Source: Lysobacter sp. yr284 (lineage in GTDB: Bacteria > Pseudomonadota > Gammaproteobacteria > Xanthomonadales > Xanthomonadaceae). From it: a DNA stretch of 64,000 nucleotides. This document shows positions 15,742 through 25,328 of this stretch, piece after piece (the stretch's first letter is position 1; every line of letters begins with the position of its first letter). Under the pieces are notes generated by a model. The model was not told where the DNA came from. It made no database searches and saw nothing but the letters and a program-made list of their open reading frames with translations. Position numbers and translations under genes: made by a program. The DNA is taken from the NCBI RefSeq assembly GCF_900107375.1, contig NZ_FNPT01000001.1:62001-126000 (forward strand), written 5' to 3'.

Positions 15742-18700
15742 TGCAGGCACCACGAACTCAGCGGAACCGGCTTCTGCACGCGGCCCGTCTCGGTCACCCG
15801 CACGATGCCCCACAAGCCGTTGCTGATGCCGAAGCCGCCCATGTCGCGCCACAGATAGTCGCCGACGACACCGTCGCGGCCGCCGGCCGAAGCCAACGCC
15901 ACGTCGTAGTGCGCCATCGCGGTCACGCTCTCCTGCCCGCCCAGTTCCATCTGCAGCGCATTGCGGCCGATGCAGCGCGCGGCGAGACCCCACTCGCCCG
16001 GTCCGCCGCCCTTGGGATAGCCGGCATCGTCGACCTTCTCGGCCAGGTACGGATCGCGCGGCCAGACATGCCCGTGCAGGCTGAAGATGGTGCCGCGACC
16101 GATGCCGGTCGGCATCAGCACGCGCAGCCGCGTTTCCATGCCGGCGGCGACGGTCATGATCGGCACGTACGGCTCGCCGACCCCGGCGGTGGCGCTGCCG
16201 ACCGAACCGCCGTTGCCGCAGCACTTGTTCGAGAACGCCTGCCAGGCCTGGGTCGCGCCGCCGAACCCGTCGCGGCCGAACGGCGCGTCGGGCGCCAGGC
16301 CGAAGCGGAACCACAGCGGTTCGCTGCCGTAGTTGATCGCCATGTGGCCGGCGTCCTGGGCGTCTTCGGGCGCGGTATCGAACGGGCTCATGCGCGCGTC
16401 CTCGCGCTCGGCGGCGAGGTTGGCGACCGCCGAGCCGTCGCCGTAGCGGAAGTTCAGCGCCTTCTGGTGGACGATGGCGAAATCGCGCATCGTGCGCTGC
16501 ACGGTGCGGCTGCCGGCCACGTTGGCGACGTTGACCGGATAGCTCACCGTCGCGGTGGCGCGGCTGGCGCGCTGGTTCTGCTGGCTCGGCCCCGGGTTCT
16601 GCCGGTCGATGACGCGGTCGTCGTGGTACTCGCTCCAGCTGGCGCGTTGCGGTTCGACGATCAACGCGCCGACCGCGGCCTTCTGGCCCTGCTTGATCCG
16701 GTCCGGCGGGGTCAGGTTGCTGCCGCCGTACTCGACCGGAACGAAGCGGCAGGTGTCGACCAGCCGGATCAACCGCGTGGTCTGCTCATCCAGGCCGGGA
16801 TAGGTCTCGGCGCGCCAGCTCAGCGCCGTGCGCGCCGCGCGCCCTTCCGGCGCGGGCGAGGCGGTGACGCCGTCGTCGAGGCCATCCACCTCGAACAGGA
16901 AGCTCGCGGTCAGTTGCTTGGCGAACTCTTCCGCCTGCGCGTCGGTGACCGGCCCGCTGCCCGCCTCGCTGTTCTTGAGGATCGCCGCCTTGAACCCGTT
17001 CCTGACTTCGGTGTAGACCGACTCCTTCCCGGGCGACTCCGGCGGGATCGAACACAGGCTGCGGCGGCGCAGCTGATCGGAGCGGTCGAACACTTCGGCG
17101 ATGGAGTCGTCCTCGCCGACCGGCGCCGCATCGGCGACCTGGGCCTCGTCGTCGGGCCATTGCGGCTCGGGCACGTTGAAGGTCTTGTCGGTGTCCATGC
17201 AGTTGTTGGTCTGCGCGACCTGGTTCAAATCCGCACGCGTGCCGGCGTTGATCTGCGGCGGTGGCGGTGCGGCCGCGGCGGCGCGCGCGCGACCGCTGCT
17301 GCCGATCTGCCGGGTGCGGGCGTAGATCGCGTCCTGGTTCTCGTCGAACAGCGCCTGGTCGTAGATCTGGCCCAACGGCCGCAGGCGCGGATTGTTCGGG
17401 AACGCGCTGAGCAGCGTCAGGCTTTGCTTGATCCGTTCCGGATCGACCAATTGACAGACCGCGGAGCTCGCGCCGGTGCCCCAGTTCAGGTGCGGATCGC
17501 CCTTGTCGAGCGCGCCGGCATACCACTGGTACACATAGCTGCGCCCCGGCGGCACCAGCGAGTTCTTGTTGACGCCGACCACGCTGCCGTCGCCGCTCTG
17601 CACGTCGTAGTGGACCATCTGCGGATGCAGGCCGATGTGATTGGAGGCGCGGATGTGGTTGTTGTTGAACGAGGTCTGCGACGGCGTCGCGGTAGCGAAG
17701 CCGTGGCGGACGATGCCCGACAGCGAGGTGTGGCCGTCCAGCTCCGGCATCGACCGCGCGTTGCGCGGCAGGCGGTTGTGCAGCACGACCTGGGCGCACT
17801 CGCCGGCCGCCACGCGCAGCACCAGCGGCTCCAGCGGTCGGCCGGGACGCAGGGTGTGGCGCAGGCTTCCGTCCCGGTTGGACATCACCAAGACGTCCTC
17901 CTCGCGCAGCAGCAGCACCGCGGTCGGATCGTGCAGCGGTCCGGAGCCGTATTCCAGGCGGCGGCCGGTAGGACGGTCGTTGGCGTCGACCTCCTGCAAG
18001 GTGATCTTGGTGTTGCGCGGGTTGTAGACCAGGGTGCCGCCGCCGGGGTTCAGCGCGGCCCCGGACGGATTCGGAATCGTTGCGTCCGAGGGCTTGCTCA
18101 GCACTTCGTTGGCCCGCACCGCGACCACGTGGTAGCTGCGCACCGGCGCCTTGAGCGGACAGTCGTTGAACGCGACCTTGCCCTCGCGGGTGGCGAGCAA
18201 GGTCGGGCGCGGATTGCTCGGAAGGACCTGCAGGTCGTTGGCGGCCTTGGGGTCGCGCCGGTTGCTGCTGCGCAAGACGCCCCACACCCCGCTCCACAGC
18301 CCGTCCTGGCCGCTGTCGACGGTGTACAGGCGATCGGTCTGGTTGTTGGCGGTGGCGTAGTCGACGATGCGCGCGGCGAAGGTGAACTGTTCCGACAGGC
18401 CGGTGTTCTGCGCGTTGCGCCAGCCCGAATGCGGCGCTTGGCCGTAGCCGGAACCGCCCTGCAGCCAGGCCAGGCCGTTGATCGAGCCGTTGTGCTCGTG
18501 CTCGTGCGAGCCGGCCTGCACCTTGACCCGGATCAGATCGCCAGAATAGGTGCGCAGGATCGGCGTGAACGGATCGCCGGCGAGCACGCCGCGGGTCAGC
18601 GGCGCGTACGGCGCGTCGCCGCCGACGGTGTTGAGCGAATCGATGGCGCGGTCGGTGCGGCTTTGGAACGCATAGGCCAGATCGCCGCCGAAGCCGCTGT

Positions 18701-21700
18701 GCTGCGCGCCGCGGGTGTCGTCGTAGACGCGCGCGGCCAGCGGTTCGTTGCGGTAGTTCACCACCATCATGCCGATGTCGTCGGCCGAGATCGCCTCCGG
18801 GCACGGCCGCAGCGGCTTCTTGTCGGCAAAGTACACCGCGCCGGGAAGTTTGTTGGCCTGCGGGCCGCCGGGGCAATGGCTGTCGTACTTGAAGATGTCC
18901 TTGGCGACCGTGCCGGCCGCCGCCTCGACCGGCTTGCGCACCGAGGGATGGATCGCGTGCAGGTAGCTGTCCGGGCCGGCCTTGGCCTCCGGCGCGTACT
19001 CGTACGGCACGCCGTCCTTGTTGACGCCGACGTACTTGCCCTTGAGGTAGGCGTGCTGGAAGTCGCCGAACTGGAGGAAGAACTCGCGGTGCGAATCGTC
19101 GCGCTTGTCGCCGTCGACGTTGATCGGCTTGCGGTCCTTGCCGGTGATGATCGCCTGCCACGTGGTCGGGCCGCCGTCGTTGCGGCTGGCGGTGTCGTAG
19201 AGCCTGGCGCCGCTTTCGTTGTGGTACCACATCGAACCCGGTGGCTCGGTCAGCATGGTCGCGTACAGGCCCAGTTGCTGGTGCGTGGACGGGCCGAGGT
19301 GGTCGTGGGTGAAGGTGATGCCCAGGCCGCGATGGACGCCGGCGGCGTTGACCACCGGGTCGGAGAACCAGCGCTGCAGCGTGGTGCGCGCGCCGAGCCA
19401 GTCGCACACCCGCGGATAGGCGCCGTAAGCCTTTTCGAACGCCTCGAAATCGCCGTCGAGCTCGTCCCACAGCTTGTGGCAGTCCTCGCGCTGGAACTGC
19501 GCCGCGCCGAAGAACGGATGCGGGCGCGGGCTCAGCGCCACCGCGCCGTCGAGCGTGGCCACCGGCGCGCGCCCGGCCTCGACTTCGGCCTTGTTCCAGT
19601 GGTTGATCGCGGCGATGCGCTCGCGCACCGCGCCCGGCGAGAACGTGCCGTCCTCGTAGTTCCAGCCGTTGGCGCTGCCGTCGGCCGAGGTCAGGTCCCA
19701 CTTGGGCAGGTGGATGTGCTGGCCGATCACGTCGGTCGGCGTGGTGATCTGGTAGTCGTCGGCGTAGAAATCCTTCGGCACCAGGTTGGTGTGCTGGTAC
19801 ATCGCGCAATCGAAGGTGTTCATGCGCAGCACCAGCGGCTCGGGCGCGCGCTTGCCGTCCAGGGTCGCGGCCACGTCCTCCCACAGCGACAGGATGCGCT
19901 GCTGCGGATAGTGGTAGCCGAGCTTGTTGAAGGTCACATCGAGCTGGATGTTGGCGCCCTTGTACACGCGCGGATTGGTCGCGCCGAACTCGATCCCGCC
20001 GGGCAGCGACTGCTTGACCGAGATCATCGCGTCCAGCGCCTTGCCGCCGAAGAACGCGCCGTCGCCGCCCGCGGTCAGGCGCTGGCCGCGATCGTCGATG
20101 CACGGCTCGTTGTAGGGCGCGCCGGGCACCGCGGGCGCGCCGTTGACGATGAAGTCGGCGGCGCCGACGTTGCCGTCGCGGTCGTAGCGGTACGAGGGAT
20201 GGGCGCGCTTGGCGTGGAACTCCATCGCCACCTGCTCCAGGCCGGTGCCGCGCTCGTCGAAATAGATCGGCTTGGCCCGCTTGATGTGCTTCTTGGCCGA
20301 GAGCCGGTCGAGCACCGAGTCGTCCTTGCCGCCCTCGGCGTAGCCGCCCAGCGCGTGCCGTGGCAGGCCGCCGTCGAAGCCGCCCATGCCGGTCTTGATG
20401 CCGGTGACCGGGTCGGCGAAGGTGTCGACCATGTCCAGCGGCGGCGTGGTCGGACGATGGCCGATCGACGCGGGAATGCCGTGATGCTCGGTCACCCCGG
20501 CGACCCAGAACGGATAGCCGGGATTGAGCAGTTGCTTGCTGTTCGGGTAGGTCAGCACCGCCTTGGAACCGAGCCCGGTGCTCTTGGGTTCCAGGTGGAC
20601 GTCCCCGGGCATCGGCGGCAGCGCCTTGCCGGGCAGCGGCACCACGGCCGGGATCGGCGCGCCGGCGAGGATCTCGCCGTCGGGCAAGGCCCGCGCGCCG
20701 GGCGCCGGGGTGCCGTCGCGCAGGCCGTAGGGCTCGGCGTGAAAGCCGTCCTTGCCGGCTTCGCTGACCTTGAGCCGGGTACCGGCCTCGAACACGTCGT
20801 GGTTGCGCCACATGTACCACATGCCCTGGGCGAAATGCGGGTAGAAGTGGCAGTGGAAGATCGCATCGCCGACGGTCTTGTTGCGGTTGCCCGAGCCGCC
20901 GAAGGCGATCTCGTAGGTATAGCCCGAGCCCGGGCCGATGCCCTGGGCGTCGATGTAGTTGGCGTTGTCGTCGTTGGGATTGAACAGCCACTGGTGGTTG
21001 TGCAGGTGGAAGATGTGCTGTTCCTTGCCCGCGTGGATGTTGCGGAACTTGACGAAGTCGCCGATGTAGCTGTGGTGGACGTTGGCCGGGTCGTGCGGGT
21101 AGTACACGGCGGTGGCGAACGGCGGCTCGCGCTTGTCGTCGTTCCACACGCAATCTCTGCGGAAGCCCTTGTAATGCGATTCGTCGAACGACTGGCCCAG
21201 TTGCTTGCGCCGGTTGGCCTCGACGAACTCGGGCTGGCAGCGGCCCACGCGCAGGTTGACCGGCTTGTCCACGAGCATCGCCGCATCGCCCACGGCGAAG
21301 GCCGACAGGAAGAATTCTTCGTAGGCGCAGTCGATGCAGTCCTGCATCGGCCCGGCCTTGAGCCGGTTGGCGATGATCTCGGCGCCGACGCCGCCGGAGC
21401 CGTAGTTGATCATGAACGCGTCGCGCACGCCGTGCAGGGTGTGGCCCAGTTCGGGATGTTCGAAGAAGTACGGGAAGGCCTGGGTCGCGGCGTTCTCGTC
21501 GTGATAGATCGAGACGAACTCGCGGAACGGCTCGAGCCGGTTGGGCACGCTGGGATTGCGCTTGTTCGCGCGCTCCAGCGGATAGGTCTTGGGATCGAAG
21601 CGCCCGTCCTTGTTGGCCGCGCTCATGACGATGGCGTTGACGTCGCCGTGGACGATGCGGTTGCCGTCGAGCATGTTGAGCACCGGCAGCCCGCCCTTGC

Positions 21701-22664
21701 CCTCCTCGCACCAGACCCCGCCGACGTCGCAGCCGGGATACTTGGCCTCGTAATCGACGATCGGCTGGCCGGCGCCGGTCGCCGGGCCCGGGCGGGTCGC
21801 GAGCCGCAGTTCTTCCTCGGTCACCTGAGCGCGATAGAACGCGGCGCCCGTGGGCTGCACCGCGACCGCGCCGAACAGGCCGACGCCGCTGTCGCCGGCG
21901 CTGCCTTCGCCGCCGAACGCCGCGCCGGGATTGCTGACCAGGAACGCGCCTTCGGCCGGCGCGCGGAAGCAGTAGTCGGTACTCTCGCCCGGCGCAGCCA
22001 GGCTGCTCTTGTTGCGGCCGGCATAGGAGCTATCGCTCTGCTCGCTGCCGATCAGTTCCAGCCCCTGCGGATGGAAGCCGACGCTGCGGCTGAACACCTG
22101 GTCGTCGATGTGGAAGATGCGCTCGTCGCCCGACAGCCCCGGCGCGTCCTTGGCCGCCTGGTTCATCGGATGCGGCGCGCCGAGCGGATTGGGATCGGAG
22201 TTGTAGGGATTGCCGGTGGTGGTGTTCGGCGGCGAGTCGTAGACCGCCAGCAGGTTGGTCAGGCGCACGTACAGCGCGCGGCCGGCCGGTACCCGCAGCA
22301 CCAGCGGACGCGGACGCAGGTCCGGGCGCAGCGCGATCTCGCGGCTGCTGCTCTTCTCGCGGACCTTGTCGAAAAGCGCTTGCCCTTCCGGGCTGTAATC
22401 CAGCGGCCGCCAGCGGGTGCTGCCGTCGGCCTGCTTGACCGGCACGACCAGGTCGTGGCGCAGCGCATACATCATCCAGTTGACGTTCTGCGCGCCGAGG
22501 CGGTTGAACACCATCGGATGATCGATGGCGACCACGTCGGCGACGATGGCGTCGGTCGGGCATCCGACGACCGCGCCCGGGCCGGGCATCTGCGCCCGCG
22601 CCGCGCCGCCCCACAGCGCCCACCCCAGCCCCAAGCACGCGATGAATCCGACCTTGCGCATCAT
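15738..22664 (-). CDS. Giant multicopper oxidase (2308 aa), MnxG/MofA-like by architecture
   Basis: 2308 residues with a signal peptide (cleavage expected after GGAARA). Many cupredoxin-like segments repeat along the chain; for example RPLVLRVPAG near the N-terminus is echoed by EPLVLRVAAG late in the protein. Copper-type His clusters are HIFHLHNHQWL (about 549-559), IFHCHFYPHFAQGMW (about 600-614, the HCHxxxHxxxGM signature of type 1/3 copper), THDHLGPSTHQQ (about 1117-1128), HEHEHNG (about 1384-1390) and LHGHVW (about 2192-2197). The HCH signature is in the first third rather than at the C-terminus. Ordinary laccases have 450-650 residues; proteins of this size are best known among Mn(II) oxidases. 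ATG 22664 (or 22661) follows GGAGGAC. It heads a five-gene operon with a propeller protein, two SCO chaperones and a cytochrome. The substrate is inferred, not proven. Confidence 0.88.
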   Translation of the reverse strand: MMRKVGFIACLGLGWALWGGAARAQMPGPGAVVGCPTDAIVADVVAIDHPMVFNRLGAQNVNWMMYALRHDLVVPVKQADGSTRWRPLDYSPEGQALFDKVREKSSSREIALRPDLRPRPLVLRVPAGRALYVRLTNLLAVYDSPPNTTTGNPYNSDPNPLGAPHPMNQAAKDAPGLSGDERIFHIDDQVFSRSVGFHPQGLELIGSEQSDSSYAGRNKSSLAAPGESTDYCFRAPAEGAFLVSNPGAAFGGEGSAGDSGVGLFGAVAVQPTGAAFYRAQVTEEELRLATRPGPATGAGQPIVDYEAKYPGCDVGGVWCEEGKGGLPVLNMLDGNRIVHGDVNAIVMSAANKDGRFDPKTYPLERANKRNPSVPNRLEPFREFVSIYHDENAATQAFPYFFEHPELGHTLHGVRDAFMINYGSGGVGAEIIANRLKAGPMQDCIDCAYEEFFLSAFAVGDAAMLVDKPVNLRVGRCQPEFVEANRRKQLGQSFDESHYKGFRRDCVWNDDKREPPFATAVYYPHDPANVHHSYIGDFVKFRNIHAGKEQHIFHLHNHQWLFNPNDDNANYIDAQGIGPGSGYTYEIAFGGSGNRNKTVGDAIFHCHFYPHFAQGMWYMWRNHDVFEAGTRLKVSEAGKDGFHAEPYGLRDGTPAPGARALPDGEILAGAPIPAVVPLPGKALPPMPGDVHLEPKSTGLGSKAVLTYPNSKQLLNPGYPFWVAGVTEHHGIPASIGHRPTTPPLDMVDTFADPVTGIKTGMGGFDGGLPRHALGGYAEGGKDDSVLDRLSAKKHIKRAKPIYFDERGTGLEQVAMEFHAKRAHPSYRYDRDGNVGAADFIVNGAPAVPGAPYNEPCIDDRGQRLTAGGDGAFFGGKALDAMISVKQSLPGGIEFGATNPRVYKGANIQLDVTFNKLGYHYPQQRILSLWEDVAATLDGKRAPEPLVLRMNTFDCAMYQHTNLVPKDFYADDYQITTPTDVIGQHIHLPKWDLTSADGSANGWNYEDGTFSPGAVRERIAAINHWNKAEVEAGRAPVATLDGAVALSPRPHPFFGAAQFQREDCHKLWDELDGDFEAFEKAYGAYPRVCDWLGARTTLQRWFSDPVVNAAGVHRGLGITFTHDHLGPSTHQQLGLYATMLTEPPGSMWYHNESGARLYDTASRNDGGPTTWQAIITGKDRKPINVDGDKRDDSHREFFLQFGDFQHAYLKGKYVGVNKDGVPYEYAPEAKAGPDSYLHAIHPSVRKPVEAAAGTVAKDIFKYDSHCPGGPQANKLPGAVYFADKKPLRPCPEAISADDIGMMVVNYRNEPLAARVYDDTRGAQHSGFGGDLAYAFQSRTDRAIDSLNTVGGDAPYAPLTRGVLAGDPFTPILRTYSGDLIRVKVQAGSHEHEHNGSINGLAWLQGGSGYGQAPHSGWRNAQNTGLSEQFTFAARIVDYATANNQTDRLYTVDSGQDGLWSGVWGVLRSSNRRDPKAANDLQVLPSNPRPTLLATREGKVAFNDCPLKAPVRSYHVVAVRANEVLSKPSDATIPNPSGAALNPGGGTLVYNPRNTKITLQEVDANDRPTGRRLEYGSGPLHDPTAVLLLREEDVLVMSNRDGSLRHTLRPGRPLEPLVLRVAAGECAQVVLHNRLPRNARSMPELDGHTSLSGIVRHGFATATPSQTSFNNNHIRASNHIGLHPQMVHYDVQSGDGSVVGVNKNSLVPPGRSYVYQWYAGALDKGDPHLNWGTGASSAVCQLVDPERIKQSLTLLSAFPNNPRLRPLGQIYDQALFDENQDAIYARTRQIGSSGRARAAAAAPPPPQINAGTRADLNQVAQTNNCMDTDKTFNVPEPQWPDDEAQVADAAPVGEDDSIAEVFDRSDQLRRRSLCSIPPESPGKESVYTEVRNGFKAAILKNSEAGSGPVTDAQAEEFAKQLTASFLFEVDGLDDGVTASPAPEGRAARTALSWRAETYPGLDEQTTRLIRLVDTCRFVPVEYGGSNLTPPDRIKQGQKAAVGALIVEPQRASWSEYHDDRVIDRQNPGPSQQNQRASRATATVSYPVNVANVAGSRTVQRTMRDFAIVHQKALNFRYGDGSAVANLAAEREDARMSPFDTAPEDAQDAGHMAINYGSEPLWFRFGLAPDAPFGRDGFGGATQAWQAFSNKCCGNGGSVGSATAGVGEPYVPIMTVAAGMETRLRVLMPTGIGRGTIFSLHGHVWPRDPYLAEKVDDAGYPKGGGPGEWGLAARCIGRNALQMELGGQESVTAMAHYDVALASAGGRDGVVGDYLWRDMGGFGISNGLWGIVRVTETGRVQKPVPLSSWCLQ

Positions 22665-23201
22665 GCCCGTCGTCCTCCGTCCCTAGTGCGGACCCTGTGC
22701 GGACGCGAACCGACGCGATGCCTTGCGATGCGCCGGTCCGTGGCCGCTGTGGATTCCCCGATCGATCCCCTCGCCGCTGCCCTCGCCTGCCGCGGCTGGT
22801 TTCAACATAGGCACAGGCGTCCCGGCGAATGCGACACAGCGCCGGCGTGCGCGCGCAGCGACGGGCAGCGCGCGCGATCTCGATGGGGCTGCTGAAACAG
22901 CGCCGGATGCGCACGAATCGCGTGCAGCCGATGCGCGATCCCACGCAGATTCCCGGATCAGATATCGCTTGAAATTGGCGGCTCAAGCAATTGAAAATAT
23001 TTGTTTTTCCAACCTGGAAAAAACACCGGCCCCGCCCCTCCCGACGCATTGGAGTTGCGGAGCCGATTTGTGTCTATTTGTGCCGACACGCACCTCGCGC
23101 ACACGCTCCAGGCCGCTCGCGCTGCGAGCCGGTTCCGACGAACGGTCGCGCGTCGCGCAACGATTGCGGCGGCGCAGCGCGAACGCGCGCCGCCGCTGCG
23201 C
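22665..23201. promoter_or_regulatory. AT-rich control region upstream of the oxidase operon
   Basis: 537 bp between the DUF885 gene stop and the oxidase start, without a gene. The segment at about 22965-23030 is strikingly AT-rich for this genome and holds the palindrome at 23004-23022 and several TTGAAA/TTTCAA half-sites. This is the likely promoter/operator of the oxidase operon (minus strand). TTGCTT and GATATC spaced by 18 bp (minus strand, about 22995 to 22966) are a weak -35/-10 candidate. Confidence 0.4.
23004..23022. promoter_or_regulatory. Perfect AT-rich palindrome, candidate operator
   Basis: TTTTTCCA and its complement TGGAAAAA flank ACC. It lies 340 bp upstream of the oxidase start and 181 bp past the DUF885 stop. 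It could be a regulator-binding site for the oxidase operon or, read as RNA, a weak terminator for DUF885. The AT-rich composition in a region otherwise far richer in GC favours a protein-binding site. Confidence 0.4.
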
Positions 23202-25001
23202 TCAGCCGCGGCGTTGCGCCGCGATCCAGGCGTCGATCCGCGCTTCCAGCACGCTCAGCGGCACCGAGCCCGTCGCCAGCACCTGGTCGTTGAAATCGCG
23301 CACGTCGAAGCGCTCGCCCAGCGCGGTGCGGGCGCGCTCGCGCAGTTCGCTGATCTTGAGCTGGCCGATCTTGTAGGCCAGCGCCTGCCCCGGGGTGCCG
23401 ATGTAGCGGTCGATCTCGTTGACCACGTCCTGCTCGGTCTTGGGCGCGTTGTCCATGAAAAACTCGATCGCCCGCTCGCGGCTCCAGCCCTTGGCGTGCA
23501 TGCCGGTGTCGACCACCAGCCGCACCGCGCGCCACATGTCGTACGACAGCTGGCCCATGCGGTCGTAGGGGTCGTCGTACAGGCCCATGTCGTAGCCCAG
23601 GCGCTCGGCGTACAGGCCCCAGCCTTCGCCGTAGGCGACGAAATAACCGGTGCGGCGGAACAGCGGCGCGTCGGGCAGTTCCAGGCCGCGGGCGAACTGG
23701 AAGTGGTGGCCGGGCACGGCCTCGTGCAGCGACAGCGGGATCATTTCCCACTTCGGCCGCGATTCGGGCTTGTACAGATTGACGTAGTAGAAACCGGCGC
23801 GGCTGCCGTCGACGGCGCCGGCCAGGTAGTAGGCGGTGGTGGTGTCCGGCGCGATGTTGTCCGGGATCGGCCGCACGCCGTAGGGCTGGCGCGGGATGAT
23901 CTTGGAGATCTTCACCAGCTCCGGATCGATCCGCTTGGCCGTGGCCTGGTAGGCCTGCAGCAGCTCGGCCGGGGTCTTGTAGAAGAACTTGGGATCGGTG
24001 CGCAGGTAGTGGAAGAACTCGGCCAGGCCGCCCTTGAAGCCGACCTCGGCGCGGATCTTCTCCATCTCGCCGCGGATGCGCGCGACTTCCTTCAGGCCGG
24101 TCTGGTGGATCTGCTCGGCGCTCAGGTCGGTGGTGGTGTAGTAGCCGGCGAGGAAGTCGTAGTAGGCCTTGCCGTCGGGCAGGTCGCCGGCGGCGATGGT
24201 GGCGCGGGTCTTGGGCAGGTAGTCGCGCTGGAAGAACTCGCCGAAGCCGCGGTAGGCCGGCACCACGGTCTGGGCGATGACCCGCTTGGCCTCGTCCTGC
24301 AGCTGCGCGCGCTCGGCCGCCGCGACGCTGTCGGGGAAGCGCGCGAACGGCTTGTAGTACGGGCTGCGGGTCGGATCCTCGACGACCTGCTTGGCGATCT
24401 GCGCCGGCACCCGCTCCATCAGCACCCGCGGCGGGGTCAGCCCGGCCTTGACGCCCTCGCGCATCAGCGCCTGGGTCTGCTCGACCATCGCCGGCACCGC
24501 GCGCAGCCGCGCCAGCCAGTCGCGGTAGTCCTTGGCGTTGTCGAAGGCCAGCCCCTCGACCATGCCGTCGGCGGTCTGCACCCCGCCCTGCTGGCTCACC
24601 GGCATCAGGTACTCGCGGAACTTCTCGCGCTGCAGCGAGTGCTCCAGGTTCCAGGCGAAGGTGTCGTAGCTGAGTTGGTCCTCGGCCGACAGCGCGGCGC
24701 GGTCGATCGCGCGCAGGCGCTTGAGCGCGAGCCGGTCGCCGTCGAAGCGGGCGCGGATCGCCGCCAGGCTGCTGTCGGTCCAGCGGTCGTTGAAGCGCTT
24801 GTCGCCGTTGTAGCTGGCGCTCTCCGGGCTGTCGCGCAGGCCGCGCTCCCATTCCTGGTCGAACAGATCGTGCAAGGCCCGGGCCTGGGGCGAGCGCGCG
24901 GTAGCGGCGGCGGCGGGCGCATCCGCCACGGCGGCGGCCGACGCGGGCGCGCAGGAGAGGCCGGCGGCGATGGCGGCGGCGAGCAGGACGGGACGGAACA
25001 T
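23202..25001 (-). CDS. DUF885 family secreted metallopeptidase-like protein
   Basis: 599 residues. A signal peptide ending near ASA is followed by an all-helical domain. The family signature SLHEAVPGHHFQ (HExxxGHH type) is at about two thirds of the chain and is followed by GYFVAYGEGWGLYAE, which together form the likely zinc site; the family is related to M32/thermolysin-like gluzincins. It should act in the periplasm on peptides or other amide substrates. It is monocistronic, with an upstream spacer of more than 300 bp to the next plus-strand gene. The start has no overlapping competitor. Confidence 0.9.
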   Translation of the reverse strand: MFRPVLLAAAIAAGLSCAPASAAAVADAPAAAATARSPQARALHDLFDQEWERGLRDSPESASYNGDKRFNDRWTDSSLAAIRARFDGDRLALKRLRAIDRAALSAEDQLSYDTFAWNLEHSLQREKFREYLMPVSQQGGVQTADGMVEGLAFDNAKDYRDWLARLRAVPAMVEQTQALMREGVKAGLTPPRVLMERVPAQIAKQVVEDPTRSPYYKPFARFPDSVAAAERAQLQDEAKRVIAQTVVPAYRGFGEFFQRDYLPKTRATIAAGDLPDGKAYYDFLAGYYTTTDLSAEQIHQTGLKEVARIRGEMEKIRAEVGFKGGLAEFFHYLRTDPKFFYKTPAELLQAYQATAKRIDPELVKISKIIPRQPYGVRPIPDNIAPDTTTAYYLAGAVDGSRAGFYYVNLYKPESRPKWEMIPLSLHEAVPGHHFQFARGLELPDAPLFRRTGYFVAYGEGWGLYAERLGYDMGLYDDPYDRMGQLSYDMWRAVRLVVDTGMHAKGWSRERAIEFFMDNAPKTEQDVVNEIDRYIGTPGQALAYKIGQLKISELRERARTALGERFDVRDFNDQVLATGSVPLSVLEARIDAWIAAQRRG

Positions 25002-25328
25002 GGCGGGACTCCCCTGGACGGATGCGGGCGCAGATGCGTCGACGCGGATACGGCGAGCGCAGGAGTCTAGACCGCCGCGCCCCGGCCGGCCGCGTGACGG
25101 AAGTCGTGGGTTGCCGGCGGCGTGCGCGCCGGCGCCGGCCGCCGCGCCGGCCGGTTTAGCTATGATTCCGCGTTCGCCCCGCCCGCCGCCGCACGGGCCG
25201 CTTGCGGCCGCTCAGGCCGTCGTCGGCCGTCCTCGCGCTAACCCGCAATGGCCGGCGCGCACGGCGCAGGGCGTCCCCTTGAGGCCGCCGCGCCGGCACC
25301 CGCCCCCACTTCGAGCCCGCCCCTGCCC

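Noticed and set aside
15741-22895. A very long open frame on the plus strand, antisense to the multicopper oxidase gene
   Set aside because: It mirrors the oxidase codons in a GC-rich region, where stops are rare in the opposite frames. Its translation is rich in Arg, Ala, Val and Gly repeats without domain motifs, while the minus-strand frame has signal peptide, copper motifs and operon overlaps.
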